This document shows, one piece after another, positions 8,419-16,275 of a stretch of DNA of 27,133 nucleotides. The notes under the pieces are model-generated. The model had not been told where the DNA came from, ran no database searches, and saw only the letters and a program-made list of their open reading frames with translations. Origin of the DNA: JALYNX01 sp963724825 (GTDB taxonomy: Bacteria > Actinomycetota > Acidimicrobiia > Spongiisociales > ZC4RG35). Numbering within the stretch: the stretch's first letter is position 1; each line of letters begins with the position of its first letter. The DNA lies in NCBI GenBank assembly GCA_963724825.1, contig CAVRWT010000012.1, forward strand, positions 1 to 27,133, in the 5' to 3' direction. Both the position numbers and the translations under genes were made by a program.

Positions 8419-9273
8419 TCATGCCCGCCCGTAACGCATCTCGGCAGCTCTGAAGAAACGGAAGCCGAACCAGAGCACCAGGAGACAGAGGATCGTGGTG
8501 GTGGCCATGCTCCCAACGTCCAGCGGGTTCCCGAGGAAGACCCACCGGTAGACCTCGATGATGCGCATGATCGGGTTGAGCGAGATAAGAGTGGCGGCGA
8601 GCTTGTTCTGATTCAGGACGTCGAGCAGCTTCTGAATCGGGAACATGACACCGGAGAGATACTGCAACAGACGGAACAAGAACGGGATGATCTGTTGGAC
8701 GTCCTTGTAGGCGTCGTTCAGCCGAGCCGAGATAAAGGCTCCGCCCAGATTGAGTGCGGTGTGGACGGCGAGGACGACCGGCAGCAGCAGCCATCTCTCG
8801 GAGATCCCGACACCCGTGACGATGACCAAACCGGCGATCACACCCAGCTCGATGCCGAAGGTCAGCAACTCGCTGGTGACGACGGAGGTCGGCAGTAGAG
8901 CACGGGGGAAGCGCATGGCCCTAATCAGCCCGACATTGGACGTAATGGCGTTGGCACCACCGAGAACGGTGCTGCTGGTAAGCCGGAAGGCAAAGACCCC
9001 GATCATCAGCCATATCAGGAAGTTGTCCACCCCCCGGTTGACTTCGAAGATGACACCGAAGATCAGGTAATAGACGGCGACCGAAAGAAGAGGGTTGCCG
9101 AGATGCCACAGATTCCCGAGAAGAGTCAGCTTGTGTGCGGAGCGAAGTTGCTCCAACGGGACCTCGATTGCGAACTCACGTCGATCCCACATTGCCGCCA
9201 GGTATTTCCTGGTCGACAGTGGTGTGTTGATCGAGCTCAGCCCGTCGGAATTGCCGGGATCTTCGGGTTCCAT
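8419..9273 (-). CDS. Wzm-type ABC-2 polysaccharide export permease
   Basis: Intact 284-residue ABC-2 permease. A cytoplasmic N-terminus precedes the amphipathic stretch RREFAIEVPLEQLRSAHKLTLLG, the characteristic entry helix of Wzm/TagG proteins. About six membrane segments follow (YYLIFGVIF, LIWLMIGVFAFRL, GVIAGLVIVTGVG, WLLLPVVLAVHTALN, LLQYLSGVMFPI and the C-terminal TILCLLVLWFGF). The conserved LNPIMRIIEVYRW segment near the end is also seen. The ATG at 9273 has a good Shine-Dalgarno sequence, AGGGGAG with a 4-base spacer. It is directly followed by its ATPase gene and should form the membrane channel that moves an undecaprenyl-linked glycan across the inner membrane. Confidence 0.92.
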   Translation of the reverse strand: MEPEDPGNSDGLSSINTPLSTRKYLAAMWDRREFAIEVPLEQLRSAHKLTLLGNLWHLGNPLLSVAVYYLIFGVIFEVNRGVDNFLIWLMIGVFAFRLTSSTVLGGANAITSNVGLIRAMRFPRALLPTSVVTSELLTFGIELGVIAGLVIVTGVGISERWLLLPVVLAVHTALNLGGAFISARLNDAYKDVQQIIPFLFRLLQYLSGVMFPIQKLLDVLNQNKLAATLISLNPIMRIIEVYRWVFLGNPLDVGSMATTTILCLLVLWFGFRFFRAAEMRYGRA

Positions 9274-9673
9274 TTGACTCCCCTGAAGAAAAAAGGTTGA
9301 GAAAACGTTACTAGTGGGTTGAGTTCAATCCCGGACCGGACCCCGCTACGCCGGGCTTAGGAGCTGCAGCCGCAATATGGGTCAAACCGGATTCGCCCCT
9401 CTGTTACTCGGCGACAAGATCGGGAACCCGCCCTTGTCGCCTGCTTGACCTCGTCGAGGGTGGCGCGGCGAGTGGAACTTGACCAACTCGACGACCCCAC
9501 AAGTCGGTCAGGTACGTCCGAAGCCTGCGGGCGCGATAGGTGATTCCTTGAGGAGCGCTGACAGCCACGACGCCGGATTGTATGACTTCGATCGATGCAA
9601 CCGACATCTCTCAGCTTTCTACGGGCCGGGCCTTTCGTTTGATTGGCCGGGGTCCACGGTTAAGGTGCCACGG
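9274..9673. other. Divergent intergenic region between the ABC exporter and the Mau-like operon
   Basis: About 400 bases between two divergent operons. The frame of the MauE-like gene is open upstream to about 9479, but the translated sequence has no hydrophobic or family character, so I treat it as untranslated. The right end holds the promoter of the Mau-like operon. On the minus strand, a T-rich leader and the Shine-Dalgarno sequence of the permease lie at the left end. No tRNA, terminator or small gene was recognised. Confidence 0.5.
9639..9666 (+). promoter_or_regulatory. Promoter of the Mau-like operon
   Basis: TTGATT (9639-9644) and TAAGGT (9661-9666) are separated by 16 bases, a good match to a housekeeping sigma promoter of high-GC actinobacteria. 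The GTG start at 9674 follows the -10 box after 7 bases, so transcription should begin at or beside the start codon and the message would be leaderless. Confidence 0.55.
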
Positions 9674-10183
9674 GTGGTTGCACAAGGCATTTCAACCATC
9701 GCGCTGGTCCTTCTCGCAGCCAGTGGCGTCTCCAAAGCCCTCGATCCGGACCCGACGAGAGGCGCTTTGAAGGCTGCCCGCCTCCCCTCATCGTCGCCAG
9801 CCGTGGTCCTGCTCGGGGTCGTGGAGGTGCTCGCCGCGATCGTCGGGATCGTGATCGGTGGCTGGTGGCTGGCTCCGGCAGCCATCCTCTACCTCGGGTT
9901 CTCAGGGTTCACCTTTGCTGCAGTGAGAGGCCGGATCCCGGTCCAGAGCTGTGGCTGCTTCGGCCGCGAAGACACCCCTCCTACTGCGCTGCACATCGTC
10001 TACAACCTCATCGCCACAGCAGCCCTCGGCTACTTGGCCGTCACCGACCGATCAGCAGTCCCTTGGGCAGGGCCGGCGGTGGAGCTCGCCCTGTACCTCG
10101 CATTCGGGTTGATCGGGGGCTACCTCTCCTATCTGGTTCTCGCCCGACTCCCCCAGACTCTGGCGCTGGCAGATCGATCATGA
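9674..10183 (+). CDS. MauE/DoxX-like redox-associated membrane protein
   Basis: About 169 residues from the GTG at 9674 (a GTG at 9665 is also in frame). Four hydrophobic segments are visible: ISTIALVLLAASGVSKAL, VVLLGVVEVLAAIVGIVIGG, LAPAAILYLGFSGFTFAAV and, after a short loop, IVYNLIATAALGYLAV, with a further hydrophobic stretch at the end. VQSCGCFGREDTPPT carries a C-x-C pair in the place where MauE-family proteins keep redox cysteines. MauE is needed for correct folding and disulfide formation of the methylamine dehydrogenase light chain, probably by passing electrons across the membrane. Its stop overlaps the start of the MauA-like gene (ATGA), so the two are translated together. A redox helper for that protein is the natural inference. 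Confidence 0.85.
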   Translation: MVAQGISTIALVLLAASGVSKALDPDPTRGALKAARLPSSSPAVVLLGVVEVLAAIVGIVIGGWWLAPAAILYLGFSGFTFAAVRGRIPVQSCGCFGREDTPPTALHIVYNLIATAALGYLAVTDRSAVPWAGPAVELALYLAFGLIGGYLSYLVLARLPQTLALADRS

Positions 10184-11507
10184 GCACCAAGCTGGTCGCC
10201 GCCGCCAGTAGGGCCCTGGACAGCCGAACCTCACGACGAGGGTTCCTACGGCGGGCAGCCATGGTCGGGACTGCACTCGTCGCCGCTCCATCCGCATTTC
10301 TACTTCGCCCGGGCACTGCCTACGCGGCGGTCGTTCCCACCGACTGCGGATCGGGAGCCGCTTGCAACGACGGCTGGACCGACTTCTGCTGCAACATCAC
10401 CGGGGTCAACACCTGCCCCCCGGGAAACGTGGTGGCCGGATGGTGGCGCGCAGAAGGCAATACCTTCTGCGACGGGAACAGCCGCTACTACATGGACTGC
10501 AACGAGGCCACCTGTACCTGTGGCTGCGGTGGATCCGGGACCTGTGCCCACACCTGTGTCGACTGCGCCTGCCACTGCAATCATGACAATTGCTCCGAGC
10601 GGAAGACCTGCTGTACCCGGTTCCGGTACGGCCAGTGCAACAACCAGAAGCCATGCATCGGCCCCATCACCTGCCGGGTCGTCACCTGTGTCCCTCCTTG
10701 GGAATGGGATTCCTCCTGCTCGACGACCTCGGCCGTATCTCAATCCACCTACACCCACAACGCGGCGGGGCTCCTCCCCGACACCACTCCAAAGGGCCCC
10801 TACCCGGCTCGTCCCGCGGTGTTCACCGGAAGCACCTGGCAGCTGAGAGACTCTCTGAGCGCGGGAGGAGCCAACCAGACCTACGATCTCGGGCTCCCCG
10901 GAGACGTCCCGATCGCCGGAGACTTCTCCAATTCGGGTGTGCGCACCGTCGGCGTCGTGCGAAACGTTCGCCACGGAGTCGCCGGGGGCACACCAACCCT
11001 CACCTGGCACATCCGACAGATCGAGGGCCCCGGTGATCCCGACCTCGTCGTCAAGTACGGACAGCCCGGCGACATCCCGATCGTCGGTGACTGGAACGGG
11101 AACGGTGTGCACACCATCGGCGTGGTGCGAGGCAATCGCTGGCTCCTTCGCAACTCGAACCGGGCCGGGAACGCCGATATCGACTTCATCTTCGGACAGG
11201 TCGGCGACATCCCGGTGGTCGGCGACTGGAACGGTGATGGCCGCACCGGGATCGGGGTGGTACGCGGCAATCGCTGGCTTCTTCGCAACACTGCGTCGGC
11301 CGGCAGCCCCGACTTCGACTTCACCATCGCCGGCTCGGGACGACCGGTCACCGGCGACTGGAACGGAGACGGGAGCACCGGGGTCGGTTGGTTCAACGAC
11401 GGCACCTGGATCATCCAAAACGTTCTTACCTCAGGCGGCGGCGCAAGTCGAGCTTCAACTTCGGGAACCCGGCAGGGATCCCCGTCACCTGGGGGCGGAA
11501 CGCCTGA
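10180..11507 (+). CDS. Tat-exported Cys-rich protein, methylamine dehydrogenase light chain-like domain fused to GDWNGDG repeats (one frameshift)
   Basis: Begins at the ATG at 10180, overlapping the previous stop. Residues 1-50 are a twin-arginine signal (RTSRRGFLRRAAMVGTALV, cleavage near AYA), laid out like the MauA leader. Residues 56-180 hold 23 cysteines with FCC, NTCPPG, AGWW (W88, W89), RYYMDC and WEWDSSCSTTSAV, resembling the CPPG..SW..C..YRDCC and C-terminal C-T-x-S of the methylamine dehydrogenase light chain. The Trp residues that form the TTQ cofactor there have possible counterparts in W88/W89 and W174/W176. Residues about 208-442 are repeats of some 51 residues (GQxGDIPVVGDWNGDGRTGIGVVRGNRWLLRN), a possible calcium-binding propeller. 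A one-base shift near 11440-11450 leads into SFNFGNPAGIPVTWGRNA and TGA at 11505-11507. Enzyme activity is unproven. Confidence 0.75.
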
Positions 11508-12214
11508 TGACTGCCGTCGTGATCATCGAGGGCGTGGTGATTGTCCTACTTGCCGTCCTCGTGGCGGGCTTGCTCAAGAGTCACGCCGAGATCCTCCGCC
11601 AACTCCACAGCCTCGGCGCGTCCGAGGACGGGTCGGTCACCGTGGGCACTGCTCAAACCAGGCCCAAGACCACCGGATTCGAAAGAGCTCCCTCCACGAC
11701 ACTGACCGGTGTCGATCTCGACGGGGGCACCCGGTCGATCAGCCTCGAGCACGGACGCAACGACACTCTCCTTGCCTTCCTCTCCTCGGGCTGTCTGAGT
11801 TGTGAGACCTTCTGGAAGGAGTTCAGCGGGGACTTCGACCTTCCCACACCCGGCACCCGGACTGTCATCGTCACCAAGGGCCCGAACTCCGAGTCGCCCT
11901 CGAGGGTCCGTGAGCTCGCCCCTCCCCGGCTCCCGCTGCTGATGTCCGATGACGTCTGGGACACGTTCCGGGTGCCGATGACCCCCTATTTCATGCTTGT
12001 CGACGGAGCCGGGATGGTGGTTGGCGAGGGGGCGGCGTCGAGTTGGCGCCACCTGCTTGGCCTCCTCCGTCAATCCTCCGCCGACGGCGCCGCCATCAAA
12101 CGGACCACCGGAGGCAAGAACGACTACACCGACGATCACCTCCGCAGCGCCGGCCTGCACCCGGGTGATCCGACCCTCTATGAGAACCCGCTCGGCGAGC
12201 CGGAGTCGACATGA
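11507..12214 (+). CDS. MauD-like membrane-anchored thioredoxin-fold protein
   Basis: 235 residues from the ATG at 11507, which overlaps the previous stop as TGATG. One N-terminal membrane helix (VVIIEGVVIVLLAVLVAGLL) anchors the protein. An extracytoplasmic thioredoxin-like domain follows with the active-site motif GCLSCETFW (C96, C99) and the cis-Pro region VPMTPYFMLVDGAG. MauD has the same plan (one helix, then a CxxC thioredoxin fold) and is needed to make the methylamine dehydrogenase light chain. The neighbours, a MauE-like protein and a 23-Cys exported protein, suggest that this one reduces or shuffles disulfides on that substrate. The last 40 residues are hydrophilic and not recognised. 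The stop overlaps the next gene (ATGA). Confidence 0.82.
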   Translation: MTAVVIIEGVVIVLLAVLVAGLLKSHAEILRQLHSLGASEDGSVTVGTAQTRPKTTGFERAPSTTLTGVDLDGGTRSISLEHGRNDTLLAFLSSGCLSCETFWKEFSGDFDLPTPGTRTVIVTKGPNSESPSRVRELAPPRLPLLMSDDVWDTFRVPMTPYFMLVDGAGMVVGEGAASSWRHLLGLLRQSSADGAAIKRTTGGKNDYTDDHLRSAGLHPGDPTLYENPLGEPEST

Positions 12215-12669
12215 GCCGCATGGATCGCGCCGGAGTTGGGGTTGAGGTGCCCGCGGGATGGGAAGGATCCATTTCCGGAGGTGGATTCCAGCTCATGGCT
12301 GACGGGGCGAAAGAGCCAACAGTGATGCACCTCGCCTCGTTTCCGCTTCCCGTCGAACGAGGCTCGTTCGGCACCGGGGCGGTCGAGCTGATGAGCGGTC
12401 AGGACGTCTTCGTGTCCCTTTTCGAATACGGCCCGGAAAGTGCCGACACGCCGCTCTTTGCTGCCCAAGGGATTCCACGGCGCCTTGAGGCTCGTCAGTT
12501 CGACCGGGACGCCCTGCTCCACGCCATCCCCCAACAGAGTGGCCTCCAGCAATTCTTCACCCACAACGGAAGGGCGTTCTGTCTCTACGTGGTGCTGGGA
12601 TCACACATAGATCGGTCTGAGCTTCTCCCGCAGGTGAACGCAGTCCTCGAGTCGTTGCAGATCGACTGA
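12211..12669 (+). CDS. Conserved-looking protein of unknown function in the Mau-like operon
   Basis: 152 residues, intact, coupled on both sides (ATGA upstream, TGATG downstream). No signal peptide or membrane segment is seen. The start GVGVEVPAGWEGSI, a central VMHLASFPLPVERGSFGTGAVE, and the end RAFCLYVVLGSH..RSELLPQVNAVLESLQI suggest a compact alpha/beta domain, of the kind seen in small lipoprotein-like or PsbP-like folds, but I cannot assign it. Its fixed position between the thioredoxin and SLH genes suggests it works with the exported proteins, although the lack of an export signal leaves that open. A signal sequence missed because of a wrong start is unlikely, since the start is fixed by the overlap. 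Confidence 0.7.
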   Translation: MSRMDRAGVGVEVPAGWEGSISGGGFQLMADGAKEPTVMHLASFPLPVERGSFGTGAVELMSGQDVFVSLFEYGPESADTPLFAAQGIPRRLEARQFDRDALLHAIPQQSGLQQFFTHNGRAFCLYVVLGSHIDRSELLPQVNAVLESLQID

Positions 12670-13673
12670 TGAGGCGCTGGCTTGCCTCGGGCGCCGTTCT
12701 CCTGGCGGTGATCGGCGTGGTGGTTTTCGCTTGGCCTAACGCCGTAAGTGCCATCTTGCTTCAGGGGACTTTCACCGACGACAACCAGAGCCCGCATCAG
12801 AACGGGATCGAAGCCGTGGCGGCAGCAGGGATTACCTCGGGGTGCAATCCGCCGACCAACAACCACTACTGCCCCAACCGGGGAGTCACACGAGCGGAGG
12901 CAGCGACCTTCCTCGCCCGCGCCCTCAATTTGCCGGATGACGGGAACGACTACTTCACCGACGACGACGGGCACGTCCTCGAGGGTGGAATCAACAAGGT
13001 GGCCGCCGCCGGGATCACCAGTGGGTGCAATCCACCGGTGAACAGCAGGTTCTGCCCGGACCGAACCCTGACCAGGGCCGAGTTCGCTGCCTTTGTCGCC
13101 AGGGGTCTGGGACTTCCGCCAACGTCGACGAACTTCTTCATCGACGACAACGGCCATGTCCTCGAGAACTCGATCAACCGCATCGCCGAGGCCGGGATCA
13201 CGGTCGGGTGCAACCCGCCGACCAACAACCGGTTCTGCCCGGACCGGACCCTCACCCGGGGCGAGATTGCCACGCTCCTCACCAGAGCCTTGAGCCTGCC
13301 TCACAACCCACAGCGGATCCTTCTCGCCAACTGGTCCCCCATCACCTGTAGCAAGGACGGCAAAACGTGTTCCCTGACCGTCGACACCTTCAGCGGGCGC
13401 ACCCACCTCGTCCAGGAAGGATTCTTTCAGCTGCTTCCCTATCAGGGGAATGAACAGGCCCAATTCACGTCGGGGAGCACCAGTTTCACGTTGACCCTCG
13501 ATGGGACCGCCGTCTCCACGACCCAGCTGCCTATCTCGTCGTCATCGACCCAAGCGACACGGCTCTGGAACACGACGCTGGTCTTTGCCGGCGGAAACCA
13601 CACTCTGGTTGGCGAGTGGCGTTGGAACGGCACCCTGGTCCAGAAGACCACCGCAACCATCCGGGTCGACTAG
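12669..13673 (+). CDS. Secreted SLH-repeat surface protein
   Basis: 334 residues, intact. A signal peptide covers residues 1 to about 28 (LASGAVLLAVIGVVVFAWPNAVSA). Three SLH repeats follow, each with a pattern of F-x-D-D-N-G-H, an I-x-x-V/I-A-x-A-G-I-T-x-G-C-N-P-P segment and C-P-x-R-x-x-T-R-x-E, at roughly residues 35-90, 92-150 and 152-212. SLH repeats bind secondary cell-wall polymer or the S-layer. The C-terminal 110 residues (from LLANWSPITCSKDGKTCSL) look like an all-beta domain with a possible disulfide. The start ATG overlaps the previous stop, making this the fifth gene of the Mau-like operon, and suggests a way to hold the Cys-rich protein at the cell surface. Its TAG lies in a CTAG shared with the convergent peptidase stop. 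Confidence 0.9.
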   Translation: MRRWLASGAVLLAVIGVVVFAWPNAVSAILLQGTFTDDNQSPHQNGIEAVAAAGITSGCNPPTNNHYCPNRGVTRAEAATFLARALNLPDDGNDYFTDDDGHVLEGGINKVAAAGITSGCNPPVNSRFCPDRTLTRAEFAAFVARGLGLPPTSTNFFIDDNGHVLENSINRIAEAGITVGCNPPTNNRFCPDRTLTRGEIATLLTRALSLPHNPQRILLANWSPITCSKDGKTCSLTVDTFSGRTHLVQEGFFQLLPYQGNEQAQFTSGSTSFTLTLDGTAVSTTQLPISSSSTQATRLWNTTLVFAGGNHTLVGEWRWNGTLVQKTTATIRVD

Positions 13674-14791
13674 GCGACGATCACCAGGCCGCGCTCGGCC
13701 TTGTTGAGGACATCCGCCCCGGTTTCGGTGCACACCACGATGTCCTCGATCCTGACCCCGAACCGCCCCGGCAGATAGATGCCAGGCTCGACCGAGAAAG
13801 CCATGCCCGGTTGCATCAGCATGTCGTTGCCTTCGACCATGTAGGGATGCTCGTGAACCTCGAGGCCGATGCCGTGACCGGTTCGATGGATGAAGAAACG
13901 GCCATAGCCCGCTCCCGCTATCACCGAACGCGCCCAGCGGTCGACCTCCTGACAGGTGACTCCTGGAGCGACGACCGAGCGGCCGACACGGTTGGCTTCT
14001 TCGACCAAGGCGTGCACCTCGGTCTCCTCTTTGCCGACCTCGCCGACCGAGAAGGTCCGGGTCACGTCTGAGAAGTAACCGCCAACCCGGCCACCAAAAT
14101 CACAGACCACCACGTCACCTTCCTGCATGACCCGCAGACCTGGCTCATGATGAGGGGACGCCGAGTTCGGGCCTGATCCGATGATCGTGAAGGCTGAGAC
14201 GTCGTGACCCTCCTCGACTGTCAAGAGAGCGAAGTCGCGAGCCACCTGACGCTCGGTCCTGCCGGCGAATCGGACTTCCGAGGCCGCCCTGGCGAGAGCC
14301 CGGTCTGCCGCCTCGGCGGCGGCCCGCATCATTTCGACCTCCGCTGCGTCCTTTCGGATCCGAAGCTGCCTCGTCATCTCGGATGCCACCTGCCACTCCG
14401 CTCCGGGAATGGCAGTCTGAAGGCCCAGAAGGAAGGTGGACCAGGTGTGATCCCCGACCGCCACCTTCTTGGGATGTCCGACCGCCCTTGTCACCATCTC
14501 GATGGGATCGTCGGTGTCACCCCATGACAACAAGTCGAACGGTCCGGGAGGAACCCGGGCGGCTTCCAAAGCCGGGACGAGAAGCACCGGATCGCCGGTC
14601 TGGCGGACTATCAACATGGTGAGCCGCTCTGAAGCCATCGCCTCATAACCGGTGAAGTAGGGGAGATCGGATCCGACGGACAGCATCACGACGTCGATCC
14701 CGGCTTCCGACATCAATTGGCGAAGCCGCCCTATTCGACCGGCACGGTCGAAGCGACGTAGTGAGTCAGAGGTCACGCGGGTCTCCACCAA
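13670..14791 (-). CDS. M24 family metallopeptidase (Xaa-Pro aminopeptidase/dipeptidase)
   Basis: Intact 373-residue protein. Residues 1-140 form the creatinase-like N-terminal domain (LSVGSDLPYFTGYEAMASERLTMLIV). The pita-bread domain carries all five metal ligands: the two Asp residues in VVCDFGG and SDVTRTF, the His in HRTGHGIGL, and the two Glu residues in SVEPGIYL and RIEDIVV. It should cleave the bond before proline in peptides or dipeptides in the cytoplasm. The start is TTG at 14791 or the GTG just after it at 14788; a TAACGT box lies 10 bases before the TTG. The stop overlaps the SLH gene stop by 4 bases. It is not obviously related to its neighbours. Confidence 0.93.
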   Translation of the reverse strand: MVETRVTSDSLRRFDRAGRIGRLRQLMSEAGIDVVMLSVGSDLPYFTGYEAMASERLTMLIVRQTGDPVLLVPALEAARVPPGPFDLLSWGDTDDPIEMVTRAVGHPKKVAVGDHTWSTFLLGLQTAIPGAEWQVASEMTRQLRIRKDAAEVEMMRAAAEAADRALARAASEVRFAGRTERQVARDFALLTVEEGHDVSAFTIIGSGPNSASPHHEPGLRVMQEGDVVVCDFGGRVGGYFSDVTRTFSVGEVGKEETEVHALVEEANRVGRSVVAPGVTCQEVDRWARSVIAGAGYGRFFIHRTGHGIGLEVHEHPYMVEGNDMLMQPGMAFSVEPGIYLPGRFGVRIEDIVVCTETGADVLNKAERGLVIVA

Positions 14792-14847
14792 AACGAGATG
14801 ACGTTAACCATCGACCCTCAATTGGCCGCGTAATCGGGTTCTCGGGC

Positions 14848-14853
14848 TACGGT
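14848..14853 (+). promoter_or_regulatory. Putative -10 element of the PL14-like/SLH gene
   Basis: TACGGT lies 8 bases before the GTG at 14862, with no Shine-Dalgarno sequence between, the spacing expected of a leaderless transcript. There is no convincing -35 element; TTGGCC lies 20 bases upstream, which is too far. Confidence 0.42.
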
Positions 14854-14861
14854 CTCATTGG

Positions 14862-16269
14862 GTGACGGCAATGCGCCTGAGAATCGTCATCACCCTCATC
14901 ATCGCCTTCGTCCTGGCCGAAGGCGTGTATCCGGCCGCCGCCGACCCGGTTGCGGTGCGTGACTTCGAGGACGAGACCTGGTCCGATGGGTTGGTCGACG
15001 TGCGGCCCACGGACCTCTCCCGGACCGATCTCGTCACCTCCGGATTCGCCGGGAACGCCCTCGAGGTGACCATCCCGGAGGGAGCGTTCCGTGGCCTCGG
15101 TCCCTTCGATCGCCTCCCACTGCCGGTTCCCAACGAGGCGTGGTATCGATATCACGTTCGTCTCACCAGCTGGAACTCCGCCGACACCGGGAAACTGCCC
15201 GGATTGTCGGGGAGCTACTCGTCTTCGGCCAAGGGATGCATCCCCTCGACCCCGGACGAGCCGGGCTGGTCAGCGCGCGGCATGTTCGGGGTCCCCGGCA
15301 CCAACGGGGCCCCGCCCGGCAACGTGCCCATCGGCACCTACCTGTATCACCTCGACCAGGTCGGGGCATGCGGGGATGAGCTGTTCTGGCCCGGCGCCTC
15401 GCCTCGAGCCCGGTCGATGGCAATGCATCGAAGGGCACGTCAAGCTGAATACCCCGGGCGCCAACGATGGATTGGTGGAGGGATGGTTGGACGGGGCCAA
15501 GCGCTTCACCCGCACCGGCTTGGCGTTTCGACGCGCCGGGGAGCCCGCGATTGGGATCCGCGAGATGTGGCTCAACGTCTACTTCGGAGGTAGCTGGCCT
15601 ACCCCGAACCCGCTGAGCCTGATCATCGACCAGGTAGTGGTTTCGACCGAAGGCAGGGTCGGCTGCCTCGATCCGTTCACAGACGACAACAGCAGCCTCC
15701 ACAAGAAGGCATTCACCGAGCTCCATGCTCGCGGGCTGCTCTACGGGTGCGGCTATCGACTGGCCTGCCCGCAGCGGTTGATGACCAGGGGGGAGGTCGC
15801 AGCTTTGTTCGCTCGGGTTCTGGGCCTTCCGCCGGCCACGAAGGACTATTTCAAAGATGACGACGGGCATCTGTTCGAGGGCGCAATCAACAAGGTTGCG
15901 GCTGCCGGGATCACGGTTGGCTGCGGGGCAGGAGCGTTCTGCCCCGATCGTGACCTGACCCGAGCCGAGTTCGCGACGATGACGGTACGAGCGATGGGCC
16001 TGCCGGCCGCCGGCGGCGATGCATTCTCTGACGACGATGGGCACTGGGCCGAGTCGGCCATCAACACCTTCGCCGACGCCGGGCTCACCGAAGGCTGCGG
16101 CCCCAACCGCTTCTGTCCCAGCCGGGTGCTGTCTCGAGAGGAGGCAGCCAGCTTCTTCCTTCGGGTGGCCGACCGCCTCGAACCATTGCACCCGGCATCG
16201 GTGGAGCCGCCACCCGCCTGGCCACCGCCGGGCGACCCGCCACCGATTCCGCCGGAAGAACAGGACTGA
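14862..16269 (+). CDS. Secreted polysaccharide-lyase-14-like protein with three SLH repeats, one frameshift
   Basis: Starts at the GTG at 14862 (an ATG at 14871 is in frame). A signal peptide (RIVITLIIAFVLAEGVYPAAA) is followed by a jelly-roll domain to about residue 265. YRYHVRLTSWNSADTGKLPG, GWSARGMFGVPG, IGTYLYHLDQ, GRWQCIEGHVKLNTPGANDG, EGWLDGAKRF and MWLNVYFGGSWPT match the heparin/alginate-lyase-like PL14 fold. Three SLH repeats follow (TDDNSSLHKKAF, KDDDGHLFEGAI, SDDDGHWAESAI), then a Pro-rich tail. A one-base shift near 15400-15412 splits the lyase-like domain. On either side of it the motifs WPGAS..R and GRWQCIEG continue the same fold, so it is probably a sequence error. The protein could bind or cut acidic polysaccharide at the cell surface; catalytic residues cannot be confirmed by eye. 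Confidence 0.82.
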
Positions 16270-16275
16270 GTCGGC

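Noticed and set aside
9300..9380. tRNA-like or structured RNA in the divergent region
   Set aside because: A few T-arm-like bases were seen, but no acceptor stem or anticodon arm can be drawn.
10300..11418. Open frame of 372 codons on - opposite the repeats of the MauA-like protein, with its own periodic sequence
   Set aside because: Its repeats are simply the antisense image of the GDWNGDG coding repeats.
9674..13673. Complete methylamine dehydrogenase locus
   Set aside because: Only MauE-, MauA- and MauD-like genes are present. MauB and the electron acceptor are not in the window, so methylamine oxidation cannot be claimed.
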